Source: Camarhynchus parvulus
Taxonomy: Eukaryota; Chordata; Aves; Passeriformes; Thraupidae
DNA length: 64,000 bases
Reading direction: 5' to 3'
NCBI RefSeq assembly: GCF_901933205.1
Contig: NC_044584.1
Span: 14,115,001 to 14,179,000 of the forward strand
The notes under the pieces were generated by a model. The model saw only the letters and a program-made list of their open reading frames with translations, was not told the origin of the DNA and searched no databases. The position numbers and the translations under genes are program-made. Positions 52,845 through 64,000 of the stretch are shown here, piece by piece (positions within the stretch are counted from its first letter, which is position 1; every line of letters begins with the position of its first letter).

Positions 52845-52925
52845 AGCAAATAAAACTGAGTGGTTGGACAATAAAATGGCAGATGAAATTCAGTGTGAGC
52901 AAATATAAACATGGGAAAGAGCCAC
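52845..52925 (+). mobile_element. Ancient CR1-type LINE fossil (RT C-terminal region)
   Basis: The plus strand translates through WTIKWQMKFSVSKYKHGK. This follows the W..KWQMKFNV.KCK.MH signature found toward the C-terminal end of CR1-clade reverse transcriptases. The DNA stretch ACAATAAAATGGCAGATGAA, then ATTCAGTGTGAGCAAATATAAACATGGGAAA, fits that segment with a small deletion and substitutions. The Cys and the Met-His of the signature are lost. Similarity fades both ways, so this is an isolated, strongly decayed piece, much older than the CR1 end at 4073. Orientation is plus. The assignment is by eye. Confidence 0.65.
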
Positions 52926-54643
52926 TACCTTTGCTACAAGTTGCTTCTCTTGACTTCAGGATGTATCTGCTGGGGCTGTTCTGTCTGATCCAAACCTGTC
53001 CTACCCTGGTGCAGGTGTTTGCCATCCATGGAAAAGGATTTGCATGTTCACAGAACACTGGAGGTACAGACTTTTGGGCTGATTTTGATGAGTAATTTCA
53101 GTGGTCAGAAATAAAAATGTCTTCTTGGCTATCTGAGGAGACATGACCAACATTTTTAGATCTGCTGTGTTTTCCATCTGTGGGTATTGCGCAGTATTTG
53201 AACTGCAGCTCAATGATTCCTCAAGGTAAACTTCAAAAAGGAAACTGCCCCAGTTCTTAATAGTTTAATACAAAAATTTTCAGATGTATATTTTTATGGA
53301 TAAAAATCCTGGATTCTTGGGGAAATCCCATTGGCATTACATAGATAAAATTATACTTCACTATGTCTTCATGCACTCTGCTACAATACTATTTCCTCCT
53401 GTACCTTATGGCAGCTTTCAGTTTCACCATTGGATAAAATATCCTCAATAATATCAATATTGGCTCTTAAATGACATATAGAGGGTTATATGAAGACCTT
53501 TGCCATCTGAAGTATGAATTGAAGGAGGACTGAACAAAGAAAAATACAGAGAGCCTTTTGCAGGAGAATGTATTTTCAGACTTTCAAAGAACAGAAATTT
53601 GAGTCTTAGAAATTCCTAAGTGCCTGTGCTCACTGCTGGATTTTAACTTACTTTTTGTACTCATTACATCGAAATTGCAGGTATAAAATGTGAGTTCTGA
53701 ATTGCCGTGTGGAAATAATGAGCGTTTCACACCTTCCCATGAGTCCTCAGCCAAGCATTTGCCTGAAGAGGGTTCAGTGGGAATGCAGGGAGCCAGCCCA
53801 GCTTGGGCAGCTCCAAGGGGGAGCCTATGGAGATGCAGAGATGTGCCAGTGCTGCACTCGGAAAAGCACATGGAATCTGCCCAAAAATGCAGCATCTTTG
53901 GATTCAGCCTGACAGGTGCTCAGATAACAGGAGTGCAGGTGGGATAAATACAGAACTGTGAAGAAAAATTGTGCAGGCTCATTGTAAAGTTAATTCATCT
54001 TCAAATCCAAGCAGATTTTACTTCATTTGTTTAAAATTTCCTGTTTGGGGGATAGAGATTAGATGCAGCTATTGTTTGACAAGAATCTTCATGCTAACAG
54101 AAGAATGATTCCTAATCATTCAAGGCAGATTAGGAATAAGCATCAAGTAAGATAATTGTCAGATGAGGAACTCTGAATCCTTGGAATGTATTGGAGGTGT
54201 TGGTGGAGCTGCCTGTGATTTGAACCATGCCCTGATATCTCTACTTGCTTTTTGCTGCATGTCAGGCCCTGCTCCATTATAAGGTAGCACATTCCCATTG
54301 CTGCTTTCCAAGCACTTGCTGACAGTGACTAGAATAGTCCAGAGCTGCTCTGAGCAAGGGATGCTTTTCTCAAGGAATCTCTTTCTGTGGGAAGCTTCAG
54401 CAGGACCTGAAGGCAGAATGTCCCTGTGTGGTTGCCCAGGATGAAGGCAGGGATGCTGCTCTGCCAAACACACACTAATTCATGCACAAAAACCATCACA
54501 TGGGTATTTTTGAAAACGTATGAAAAATATATGTGCAATATGTCCCTTTTCCAGGCATGGTGCCAGCCTACTGTGCTCTGCTGGGTTTTTGTCTTCTGCA
54601 GAACACCATGAATCAGAACAGCAAAGGCAAAACAACAGGGAAA

Positions 54644-54644
<1 letters not shown>

Positions 54645-54692
<48 letters not shown>
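54645..54692. repeat. A48 homopolymer
   Basis: Forty-eight uninterrupted A between AACAGGGAAAC and GAAAGGGGAAAAAGGG. It is by far the longest homopolymer in the window. It could be an expanded A tract or the tail of a retrocopy on the plus strand. No gene-like body was recognised upstream and no target duplication was seen. Length should be treated as unreliable. Confidence 0.93.
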
Positions 54693-54694
<2 letters not shown>

Positions 54695-57600
54695 AAGGGG
54701 AAAAAGGGAGAACAAGGGAAGAACGATATATTTTCTGGCATCTTAATCCTATGCATATCTTCAAACTAAGGGCCTGGCTTCTCTTTTCTCAAGACTGCAC
54801 AGTGCTCTCCTTGGTGTGGAGTATGTGATCAAGCACTTTGCTAAGGATTCAACTATGTGCAGCTGAATTGAATTCCCCTTCATGTTGATTTTAATCTAAT
54901 TACAGTCATGGTACACGTTAATTGCAACCTGCCTGCTGTGCCAGGTCTTGGCATGCTCAGCATGTGGGGACATCCAGCTGGAGATAGTTTTCATGGAGTT
55001 GATTTTCAGTCTGGACCTTTTTGTTGCTCTGCAAGAGTGTGGAACTGCTGGTGTGGAATGTGGAAGCTTGCTCAGAAATTTTTGGAGTGAAGTTAATACA
55101 TGCAGAAAACATCCTCCTGACAGAGGTTGCCCAGCTCTTTTCTAGTAGAGAAGACTTTTTAAAATTTTTATAAACTATGTCAAATGTCTTTGACTTTCAT
55201 AGAAGGTGTTTGACATTTAAGTGGAAGCCCCTGGCTTTACAGAAAAGCCACAGTTCTTTCTCCCATGTATTTCAGTTAACTGGGTTATAAGCTCTTACAA
55301 GTTGCTGTTTCTCTTCCACATTCTTGTATTCCCCAAGAAAATTATGGTATCTAACCTAATTAATATGTGAATATGAAACTCTCTGAAGGGCTAAAACTCA
55401 ATTTAGCCTAAGTGGCAGCAGTAACACAGCAATGCTGGGTAAAACACACAGTGCAGAGCAGCAATCCCAGTGAAGGGATTTTCATGGAACACATCCATAT
55501 CTTCCTGTGCTCCCAACATCTGTGACATCCCCCAGTGCCACTGGGGACAGCTGAACTGAAGGAAATAGCTGGGGAAATAAAATTTTAATAGTGTTATCTG
55601 ATTGTTTATTAATTTCTCACAGTATTCCAAATTGAGGGCCAGTGGATTTGCCATCCTGCCCTCCAAGATTAGAAACTGAGATTCAGGTTGCCCACTGAAC
55701 CTTCATTCTCCCCCCAGCATTTCTGGTCCAGTTTCTAGCTCTTCAGTGGTACCCTGGGTTTGTGGTGCTGCTTGCAGCAGAGAAGTTGCCCACAGAAATG
55801 ACAGAGGGAATATTTCTCGGGCCTCTCTAATTCTGGCATGTGCTAACTTTCAATTGGGTGACTTTGCTGCGTCCTTTAACGTAGCTATTTTTGTGTGTGT
55901 GTGTATAAATTAAAAATAGCTCTATAGAAATAACTTTAAAACCCTGGAGTATTTAATAGCAAGCAATTCCTTTTTATAAAAAATTTATAACAACTTATAA
56001 AATGTAATCAACAGAGAATTGTGCCCTCGCTTTTGAATTCTTTAGATGGTTTTAAAAATAATATTTTAAGGATGTTGGAAATGGCAGCATGAAGTGTTTC
56101 TTTCCTGTTGAATAGATACTAAAATAAATTATTCCAACTGTATTAAAAATATGAAAAACCTACCACTGTTACATATACTTGAGCTGTGTGAAAGCACCTC
56201 TGTTTGATGGGATAATTGCTCTGGCATATAAAAACATAATTTATTTTACTGAGATTTAAATATTAAACACCAAAGTTCTTCAAAATGAGGTCCTAATGAT
56301 GCAGTTCTTCCCTATGCCTGCAGTCAGAGGCATTCATCTCTAGTCAGTTTATGAGAATTGTTCAATATTAGGGTTTTATTTTACCTTTATTTGATGTTCC
56401 TTCTTATTTTCAGTAAGGAGTAAACACTATAGTAGAGGCTCAATGCAAAAAAGCAGTGAAAAAAAATTCTAAAAAGCAACATTTAAAAATCTATAAATTT
56501 GAAAAGGATGACAAATTGTGGAATGCCATTTAAAATGCTCTTTAGGGAGTAGACAAAATACTAAGTCTGTTGTGTCCAGATAAAACTTGGTTTAAAGAAC
56601 TTTACATAATCACTGGAGATGGTAAAAATGTCACCTGATTTTAATAGTGTTAGGGAAATGAGCTTATTTTTCCCCAACCAATATTTTCTAGGAAAATTGT
56701 GGATGGGGCTTTTTTTGAGATGTCAAAAGGTAAAAGATACCATTTAGTTTTAATTTTTTCATGAGAAAGCATAAAAGCTGTGGCCAGAATGAAAATGATT
56801 GTTAAAATATTTGAGCCCTCAAGCAATGTTTCAATCTGAGGCAAAATAAAAAAATATAAATAAATAATCTTTTTGCTCAAATCTCTCTATTGAGCTCACG
56901 TCACACAAGTCTCATCCCTGTCAAACAGAGCAGCTGGGTAGAACAAATCCTGGCATTACACTCCTGAGTCTTTGTGGAGAGCCACAGGGTAAATCTGCAG
57001 CAATGGAACAGCTTCCCCACAGCTGGGCTGTCTGATTATGTGCTGTGCTGCAGAAATTACAACACACTGTGCTTAAATGTGGTAACAGGATAAAGCTGTA
57101 ATAGAAAGCCAGATGTGGGTAACCAATACAAACACTCTGCCATAATAAAAATATTTGATTTCCCTTCACGTGTAAAAATGTCTTGCTTTTAGAACATGCA
57201 TATTTGTAAATAATGAATTTTAATGATGAATGCTAATGACTGTAGATCAAAACAAGACTCTGGAAGTTCAGAACTATATTCTAAGTAGAGCATGTTGGCT
57301 TTAGTATAAGGCACATTTTATATAATATTTCTTGTTGCAACTAAACTTTGCTGTACTACTGCCCTTCTTCTCTGCCATCTATTATCTCCTTAATTCTCTG
57401 TGCATTAAGGATGATTTACATGCTGGATGTATTTGACATGGCTTAGAAAAATGTGTTCTGCAGTCTTGACCAGTGTAGGAAATGCCTTCTTTGGGGCCAT
57501 AAATGAATAGGTGAAAACTGAGATTTAACAAACTGTTACTTTCTCCTCTTACACTTCTCTCTGGGAAGGGAAATTGTTTCAAGACAGTCTTTCCAAGGAC

Positions 57601-58209
57601 TGCTCTTCAAATTTGTTTTGTGCATTAAAAACACCCCAAGCCCAATACAAAATTCCAAAGCCCCACCAAAGGTTTAAGAATAATCATGTTTTATCTAGCC
57701 TTGCTGTTCCTCCAGCATTGCAGAGCACACTTTGCCCTTAAAAACAGTTTCACGTTCCTCTCACAGGCTGTTCCAACATGAAGATATTGTGAAGGGGGTC
57801 CTGCTAGCCTTTGTTGGCTGCAGCCCTTCACAGGGAGTCAGCATGAGCACACTGCAGACCAGTCCTGCTCTCAGGGGTGTGAACGAGAGTCTGCCACAAC
57901 TTCTGTATTTACCTTAAATTGTTATGTGGTAATACACATATCTGTTTACACTGGTCCTGCCAACTCCCAGACCCCAAAATATGATAGGATGGGCTTTTCT
58001 GTTCTTCTCAGTTTCTGCTGTTTGCCCTGGGTGTCTCCTGCCAGCTCCCATTCCAGCAGGCCGGTGTCAGTGAGATCAGGAACTGTGCAGCAGCTGTCCT
58101 TGGCCTGTGTTATCAGGCCAAAAATAACATCAGCGCCATGTGGTGGTGCCAAGATTGTAGCCAGCTATAATGACATGTGTTTTGTTGAGAAATTGGTGCT
58201 GTGACTGTG

Positions 58210-58250
58210 AATAACAATCATAATAACAATAATAATAGTAATAATAATAA
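58210..58250. repeat. Imperfect (AAT)n repeat
   Basis: AATAACAATCATAATAACAA, then more AAT and AAC units, with interruptions. An old trinucleotide microsatellite. Confidence 0.88.
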
Positions 58251-60607
58251 CGGTGGTTTGGCTGGTGCTGGTGGGGATTGCACAGGAGAGGAGGGCTGCT
58301 CTGCTCTGCATCCTTCACAACTCCCTGGGTGCAGAGTGAGCTTGTCACCGTTGGGATCTTAGTTTGCATTTAGAAATCTCCCTGTGAAATGCAAAACTGG
58401 TATCAATGTTTGTAAATACAATCTGGGCCAGTTCCCAATGGGCATCATCACAGAGCCAAACCCTGCTGGGAGGGCTGGGACAGACCACAGCCTTTGGCCA
58501 GAGCAGGGCTTCCATGGGCACTGGTGGGGCCTGAGAAACCTGGGTTACTTAACAATAACATATAAATATAAAAAATAATTTCAAGCACTCCATTGCCCTG
58601 AGAAGACGTAGGGAGAGAGAATACATCCATCAGGCTGCCCTGATTTAAGTCAGGGGAGTCTGGCTGTTAGTTTACTGTGTGTCAGAGGGTGTCACACACC
58701 AGGACTGCTCCTCCAGCACAGTCCAGGGCTCATTCTGTGCAACTGCCTGGAGTGACTGAGCAGGGTTTCTGTCCTGACTTGAGGTAAACCTTGAGCATTG
58801 CTTGTTGCTCCACAGTGCTTGGAAACCAGGGAAGTTCTCTCTGGAGTGAGTTACTCACTGGACAGGGTCACTGCTTGCCTCCTCCCTGCGCAGAGCAGAC
58901 TTTTGAGGGCTGCTCATCAAGCCCCTGCTATTTATACCAGCAAACACCTCTCCAGCAGTGTAGTTTGCTGATAAGCCACTTGCCATCCTGCCTGTTAAAA
59001 GCCAAGAGAAAAAAGGAAAAAAGTGTGAGGTGTTGACATCAGAGGGTATTTGTAATAATGACTAATGTGCTACAGAGCTGATATAGCTTGGCTACCATCT
59101 CTCTGCTGCATTATTTTAGTGGCTATGTCTAGCTGTCTACTAGCTGTGACACGTTTTTACGGTTTATCATAAAAATAAAAGTGTGTCTATTACCTCTAGC
59201 TGGAATCTGGATGATGCATAAAAACTGAAGCAAGGGAGTTCATGTAAGGAATAATATCAAAGCAATTTTTAGTGTGCCATGACAAGTATTGCTCATGCAG
59301 CAGGGCCTCCTGCAGGCTGTGGCATCCCATGTACAGCCCCAAAGCTGAGGCACCCCTGAGCTTCCCCAGACAAGCTCTGGGCTAGGTGAGGCAGCAAATT
59401 ATTTGCAGAGGGAGTGTAGCAAAAAGTGTTAGTCACTTCTGATGGGAACACTCTATCTGGTATCTAAATAAGTGTGGATTTTTATTCTTTCTTCACTTTG
59501 TTGCATTCTTCAGTTTTTCCGACTTTCAGAAGCTATTATAAAGTCATTGAGAAGAAGGAAAAGTTTTTTTCTGGCCAAGTATTAAAAATACCAGCACTTT
59601 TATTTGACAATGAAAAAACTTTCCAAGGAATTTTACGTGCTAAATTAAAAGAAAATCTCCAGTTGCTTCTCTTCAAGTCTTCATTAGCTTAAATGGGCTC
59701 TTCATACACTGAAGGAGTCTTAGAAGAATATTAAAAGGAGGGGAAAGATGCTGGATAAAGCAGGTCAGCTCAATTAGAAAGAATCTTTTTGGGTTTCATT
59801 TGTTACCTCTGTGTAATTCTTGTGGGAAGTGCATTAATGGAAACCATTCTGACCTAGCAGAGATGTGATATAGAGAAATAAATATCAAGAAGACCCTCTG
59901 AGACTCTATCCTCATCTGTGATAAATTGGAAGAGCTCTCTCAAAGTTGTTCTAAATTATAACACCTGAGGCTGTGCTCCTTATCCCTTGCTTATTTGGTG
60001 CAGCAAAGTTTTTTCTTTGTTAAGTAATGAGTAAAAAATTTATTAGTAAAATGAAGAAATTTTTTATGTCCATTTCTCTTCTCTGTAGCCAATGGACTAA
60101 TAAAATTTGTGTCCAAAGTCACAAAATAGAACATGCAAGAAATTTTGAAGTTCAGAGAGAAGAAAAATGTCTTGTTAGCAGTTGTTCTTTCCCTTTACTG
60201 TAGAAAAGGAAACATTACAGATATGATGCTGATGGGGGCCATAAAACTCCCAAACCAGGATGCTGACCTGAGATGCATCAGGCTTAGTGCTGCATAAATC
60301 CTGAAAGAATGCTTACTGTGGGAAATGGTCCATCTAGACATTATGTTTTAATTTAAAATAAATTACTGATACAGGGAGAAGTGAAGTTCAGGATGTTGCA
60401 CCAGGATCACTATGTCCATAGTTCTACTTCTAAAGCTGGAGACTTATATTAGAAGCATATCTGAAACACAAGGTACAGGGTTGCTTTGCACAAATTTGTG
60501 GCTTGCTTCCAAGGCAGATTACTTCTCCCAACATTTGTATCTTTCTTCTCATATAATGTAACAACAAAGCATTAATCATGCAAGTATCAATATTTAATGA
60601 TTATGTG

Positions 60608-60665
60608 GTTAATGCCTGCAAAGCATTTTAGAGATAAAAAGTGCTCTATAAATCCAAATGTAGGA
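60608..60665 (+). mobile_element. Possible ancient SINE 3' tail (LF-SINE/AmnSINE-like)
   Basis: AATGCCTGCAAAGCATTTTA is followed by GAGATAAAAAGTGCTCTATA and AATCCAAATG. This follows the tail shared by several old vertebrate SINEs, in which an AAAGCACTTTGAGATCC-like segment precedes GAAAGGTGCTATATAAATGCAAA. About ten bases of the middle seem deleted. Such fossils are often retained as conserved non-coding elements. Assignment and edges are approximate. Confidence 0.42.
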
Positions 60666-60855
60666 TATTTACTCCTTGCCTTATCTTAGTTGGATACAGA
60701 AGGGCTGGGAACCTGTTCATGTTATCTGGAAAGGCAGGTGCCTGATGCTTCTGATACCAAGAGAGAAATATTAATTCTAAACCTACTGAGCTCTATGACA
60801 ATCTTTTCTTTCTCTTCAACTTGCTTTTGAAGTTTGCACTATTAGAAACATTTGT

Positions 60856-61015
60856 ATGGTAATGAGTATACTGCTCAAACCTCAAAATATACTAATTAGG
60901 CAAAAAACCAGGACTGGGAACATTTGGCCAGCTAATTAAAATGTCATAATTGGTGCTGCAGAAACCATTGTTACTTCATACAATTATATAAATGAAGATC
61001 TACTGTCTAATGAGG
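60856..61015. promoter_or_regulatory. Possible conserved enhancer with TAATTA and SOX-like sites
   Basis: TAATTA lies at 60893-60898 and 60933-60938, CATAATTGG just after, a SOX-type CCATTGTT at 60965-60972, then CAATTATA and TCTAATGAG. It lies 200 bases from the SINE-like tail. The motif mix is typical of neural or developmental enhancers, but conservation cannot be tested here. Confidence 0.22.
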
Positions 61016-64000
61016 GACTGAGAGAAAAGTAAGAAGTCAAGCACAAGCTTTGCTTGCACGTCAGCGTTGCTAAAAACCCCTCAATATAGTCCTTTTGAAG
61101 TGATGGGTGAGTCATAGTAGCCTTTGCTAAAACACCTCCTTTTTATTGGAGTTTCTTTTGGACAGGATAGCAAAAGTTTAATGGCAACTTATGAAAGCCC
61201 TGCTGGATGTTACAGGAGGTTGTGTATGTGACTGGTCTGCTGAGTTTGGCTGTAAGCACTCACTGGGCAAGGTGAGCTCCTCAAAACAAAGATATTTGTT
61301 TATCCCAAGTCTCCCTTGCTCCTTTTACTTTCTGTGTCTGTGTTATGGGAAGTGCTCAGGTTTAAGTGGGAGATGAAACAAATCACACCGAAAGTTTTTT
61401 CCTTAAGTGTCATTTTTGCCAGCACCATTCTCAGTTGTCTGCTGGCATGTAGCAACTTTCTGAACCATTACAATATGTGAGGAGAAAATATCCTGTTCAT
61501 ATATTCTTGGAGAAGGTTTATTTAGCAGGATCCTAGGTTTTGCAATGTAGAAGAGGTCATGTTCTCCCTAAAAGTCTCTGCTAAAAAACCTTTCCCCGCC
61601 TGCAAACAACATTGAAACCTACTATACAAAATACTTACATGTGTTGACTTTTGAGTTTATGCATAAATCTTCCCAAGTTATCTGAGAGTTTTGCTGAAGA
61701 GATATGGGTGTGTTTTAAACCAGGCCAGTCAAAATGATAAAATCTCTCTTAAATTGTGTGTGCAACAGCCCTCCTCCACAGGAAGAGGCCTAATGAGAGC
61801 CCTGTAGCCATTTGTGGGGGTTTCAGACTCAAAGCTGCCTGGATGGGGGAATGCCTGGAACCCTGACAAAACCCAGGCCAAAATGATAGAAGGGAAGATT
61901 ACAGATAGCAATGGGATCTGGCAGCTCAAAGTCAAAAATATTGAAACACTGCAGAAAACAGAGGGGGAATAAAATTGTGAGGCAGTTCAGTGAGGAATGA
62001 ACAGGGTTGTCTTGGAAGGGTGGAGAGCAGTTTGTGTCCTCAGTGAGCTCAAAATGTGGCTTTGCAGAGGAGAGATCTGTCTTTGGTGGGGACTGGTGCA
62101 AACCACTGCCACCAGCAGAGCAAGGCTGTGCACATTTGCTAACAGAAGGGTGACAGCACAAAGGGAGACTATTCAGCCAAGGCTTCCATGAGTAGAAGCA
62201 CCGATTTATTTTTAGTTTTTTGTTTTGTTTGTTTCCTAAGTGTGATTGCAAAAAAAATTTATCATTTGATGAAACCATGTTGAGATTCATTCAACCTGAC
62301 AAATAAGGGAACACAGCAGAAAAGGCAGGTAAGGTTTAGTTTATTTTAATTGAATTAAAAATAGTGTCTGAAATTTTTTGAGTGACATAATTTCCTCATG
62401 GTTTGCAGACACCAGCTGGAGATAGCTAGGATAGTGAAGAAAACCTGTCAGGCACCTCAGTCCAGGCAGCAGAGTCCTGCTGAAAGCAATGGGGAAGGTA
62501 ACACCCCATTCAACACTCAGTGTTTTGAAGGCAGGATACTGATTATTGTCTGGTATGACCCAGGGCTGCTGTCAGTTGGTTATAATTAGCTTCAGGCTCT
62601 TCTCCATGCTCAGAACTCAGTGCTCTGGGTGTGGGAAGCTATTTAAATCTATTTACATAATTTTGGTACGTTTTTCTTAAAATATTTCTCTGTGATTGAA
62701 GAGCTCTTTCCTGGGTTGGCCCTTGCTGGAGCTATATTGGCAATTTTAGTGGGCAGTTAGATTTCAAGGGAAAAGGAAAGGCCCCCTGTGTGGCACTGGG
62801 CTGATGGGGGTTCCTGGGGCAGGGGAGGTGGCACAGCCCTTCCCCAGGTGCCAGTCTGAGTGGGAGCAGCAGCAGCCCACATCCCCCTGCATCACTGTCT
62901 GCCCATCCAACCTGAGTATTCTTTGTGCCACAAAATCATTTCCCCCTGGACCAGGGCAACTTTGAAAATGTCTGATTTTTACCCCTGTGGGTAAGACAGT
63001 CATCATTTAATTATGTTGAAAAAGAGAGGAAAGGAATCCAGCATTGCTGACAAGGTGTAAGGCACAAAGAAACAACGAGAAATTAAAAACCCCCACAATT
63101 ACTTTTGCTTGGATTTTTCTTCAAAATTCTGAGTAGTTTGTCACATCTTTTAAACAGTCAGGTGCATTAGCATACTGAAAAGTGTGTAACCCCACATCTT
63201 CCTGATGCCTCTTGGAGTAAACTGCAATGTACTGTGTTTAGAGGCTTTAGTCTAGATGACTTTGGTTCATTCAGATATATTACTTTAAAAGTGGACTTTG
63301 CTGTGGTTTTTAGCATACTGTACTTCTGAACCAGCACTCAGAAAAATGTATGTTTTATAAGGCAAATAGTTTTGTCATAAGCTGACACTGGCTAAAAAGT
63401 AAAATTAGGAAAGTTTGAGTGAGAGAGAGGAGTAAAAAGATATATTTTGTTCATCAGGGGATGTGCAGTTATGGGACAAAGGAGGACACATTTGGGATTC
63501 AATTCAGGCTCAGGGTTACAAACGCTCCCTTCTAATCAGAAGCACACAGGTGAGAGACATGCTTTGTGTCTTTTGTGCCTCCCATCAGAACAGATTCAGG
63601 TGCATGCATAATGCATGAGGCAAGTACCAGCACTGATGCAGAATAATCCATAAAATATGAAGCTGATGTTATGAATAATTAAAGCACAAACACACTCAGA
63701 AACACCTGCATGCAGCTAATAGGATGGGTTGGACTTGGCCTATGAGAAATGTAGAACTGGAGCTGTCCCTCCTCCCCCTTGGTGTCCCTTGGGCTCTGTG
63801 AGGTTCCTGCCACAGGGCACAGCTGGGGACCCCTCTGGAGCTTCAAACCCCTCTGTGGGGAGGGACTGACACTGATTTTCCTTGGCTGCAGCTGCAGAAG
63901 GGCCTGGTACCTGTTTTCTTCAGAGAGAAATTGCCAAAGTGTTTCCATGTTATAATATTGAGAAGGCTGAACTTTCAGCCTCCTGGTAAGTAAATGCCAG
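61016..64000. other. Non-coding DNA to window end
   Basis: No recognised gene. The 153-codon minus-strand frame at 61829-62290 is the longest here. It begins in an AT-rich part and matches no known family, and short plus-strand frames face it. GC-richer patches lie at about 62765-62900 and 63760-63860. Nothing suggests that an exon or element is cut by the window end. Confidence 0.6.

Larger units (their letters stand above)
52926..60607. other. Non-coding DNA
   Basis: No exon or RNA gene was recognised. It includes the A48 tract at 54645-54692, a short TG run near 55892-55904, an AAT-rich run at 58210-58250 and a unique-looking AT-rich stretch near 59085-59230. Frames reach 128 codons only where the A48 tract is read as Lys or Phe. 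GC-richer patches occur at about 53700-53950 and 58010-58340. Confidence 0.62.

Noticed and set aside
54329..54828. Several frames with Phe or Lys runs of up to 128 codons
   Set aside because: They exist only because the A48 tract has no stop in any frame; the rest is not protein-like.
61829..62290. 153-codon minus-strand frame
   Set aside because: No recognisable domain, no splice or promoter context, and a length plausible by chance in 64 kb.
1..64000. CRISPR arrays, operons, riboswitches, phage or plasmid features
   Set aside because: Nothing of the kind is visible; the sequence is vertebrate, with sparse short frames and avian retroelements.

Overview
The window looks like a piece of bird nuclear genome, most likely from a songbird. 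It is almost entirely non-coding. The sequence is AT-rich and poor in CpG, with short homopolymers and microsatellites. No open frame exceeds 196 codons, and none encodes a host protein family I recognise. The avian assignment rests on three interspersed repeats: a 5'-truncated CR1 LINE end (about 4073-4345, minus strand) and two solo retroviral-type LTRs that read like families common in passerines (19453-19863 plus strand, 24645-25084 minus strand). I saw no Alu, L1 or rodent-type SINE. The songbird level is memory-based recognition, not a database match.

Layout: 1-3236 is AT-rich and ends in a cluster of homeodomain-type TAAT cores. 3237-4072 is an unexplained GC-rich block abutting the CR1. 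4346-19446 is AT-rich with two tandem duplications, a perfect hairpin and a CA microsatellite. 19453-25084 holds the two LTRs and, between them, a MIR-like SINE trace and a 20-bp palindrome. 25085-35450 is featureless apart from a small hairpin. 35451-37930 holds GC-richer patches. 37931-64000 is AT-rich with long A/T tracts, an ancient CR1 reverse-transcriptase fossil (about 52845-52925), an ancient SINE-like tail (about 60608-60665) and another TAAT-core cluster.

There is no operon, no convincing exon, no identified RNA gene, no CRISPR array and no CpG island. The best reading is a gene desert or the interior of a very large intron. Any function would most likely lie in conserved regulatory DNA, and proving that needs a multi-species alignment that cannot be made from one sequence. 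I found no new multi-gene system. The items worth checking are the two well-bounded LTRs, the old retroelement fossils, three or four enhancer-like stretches and one exon-like segment at 5707-5780.
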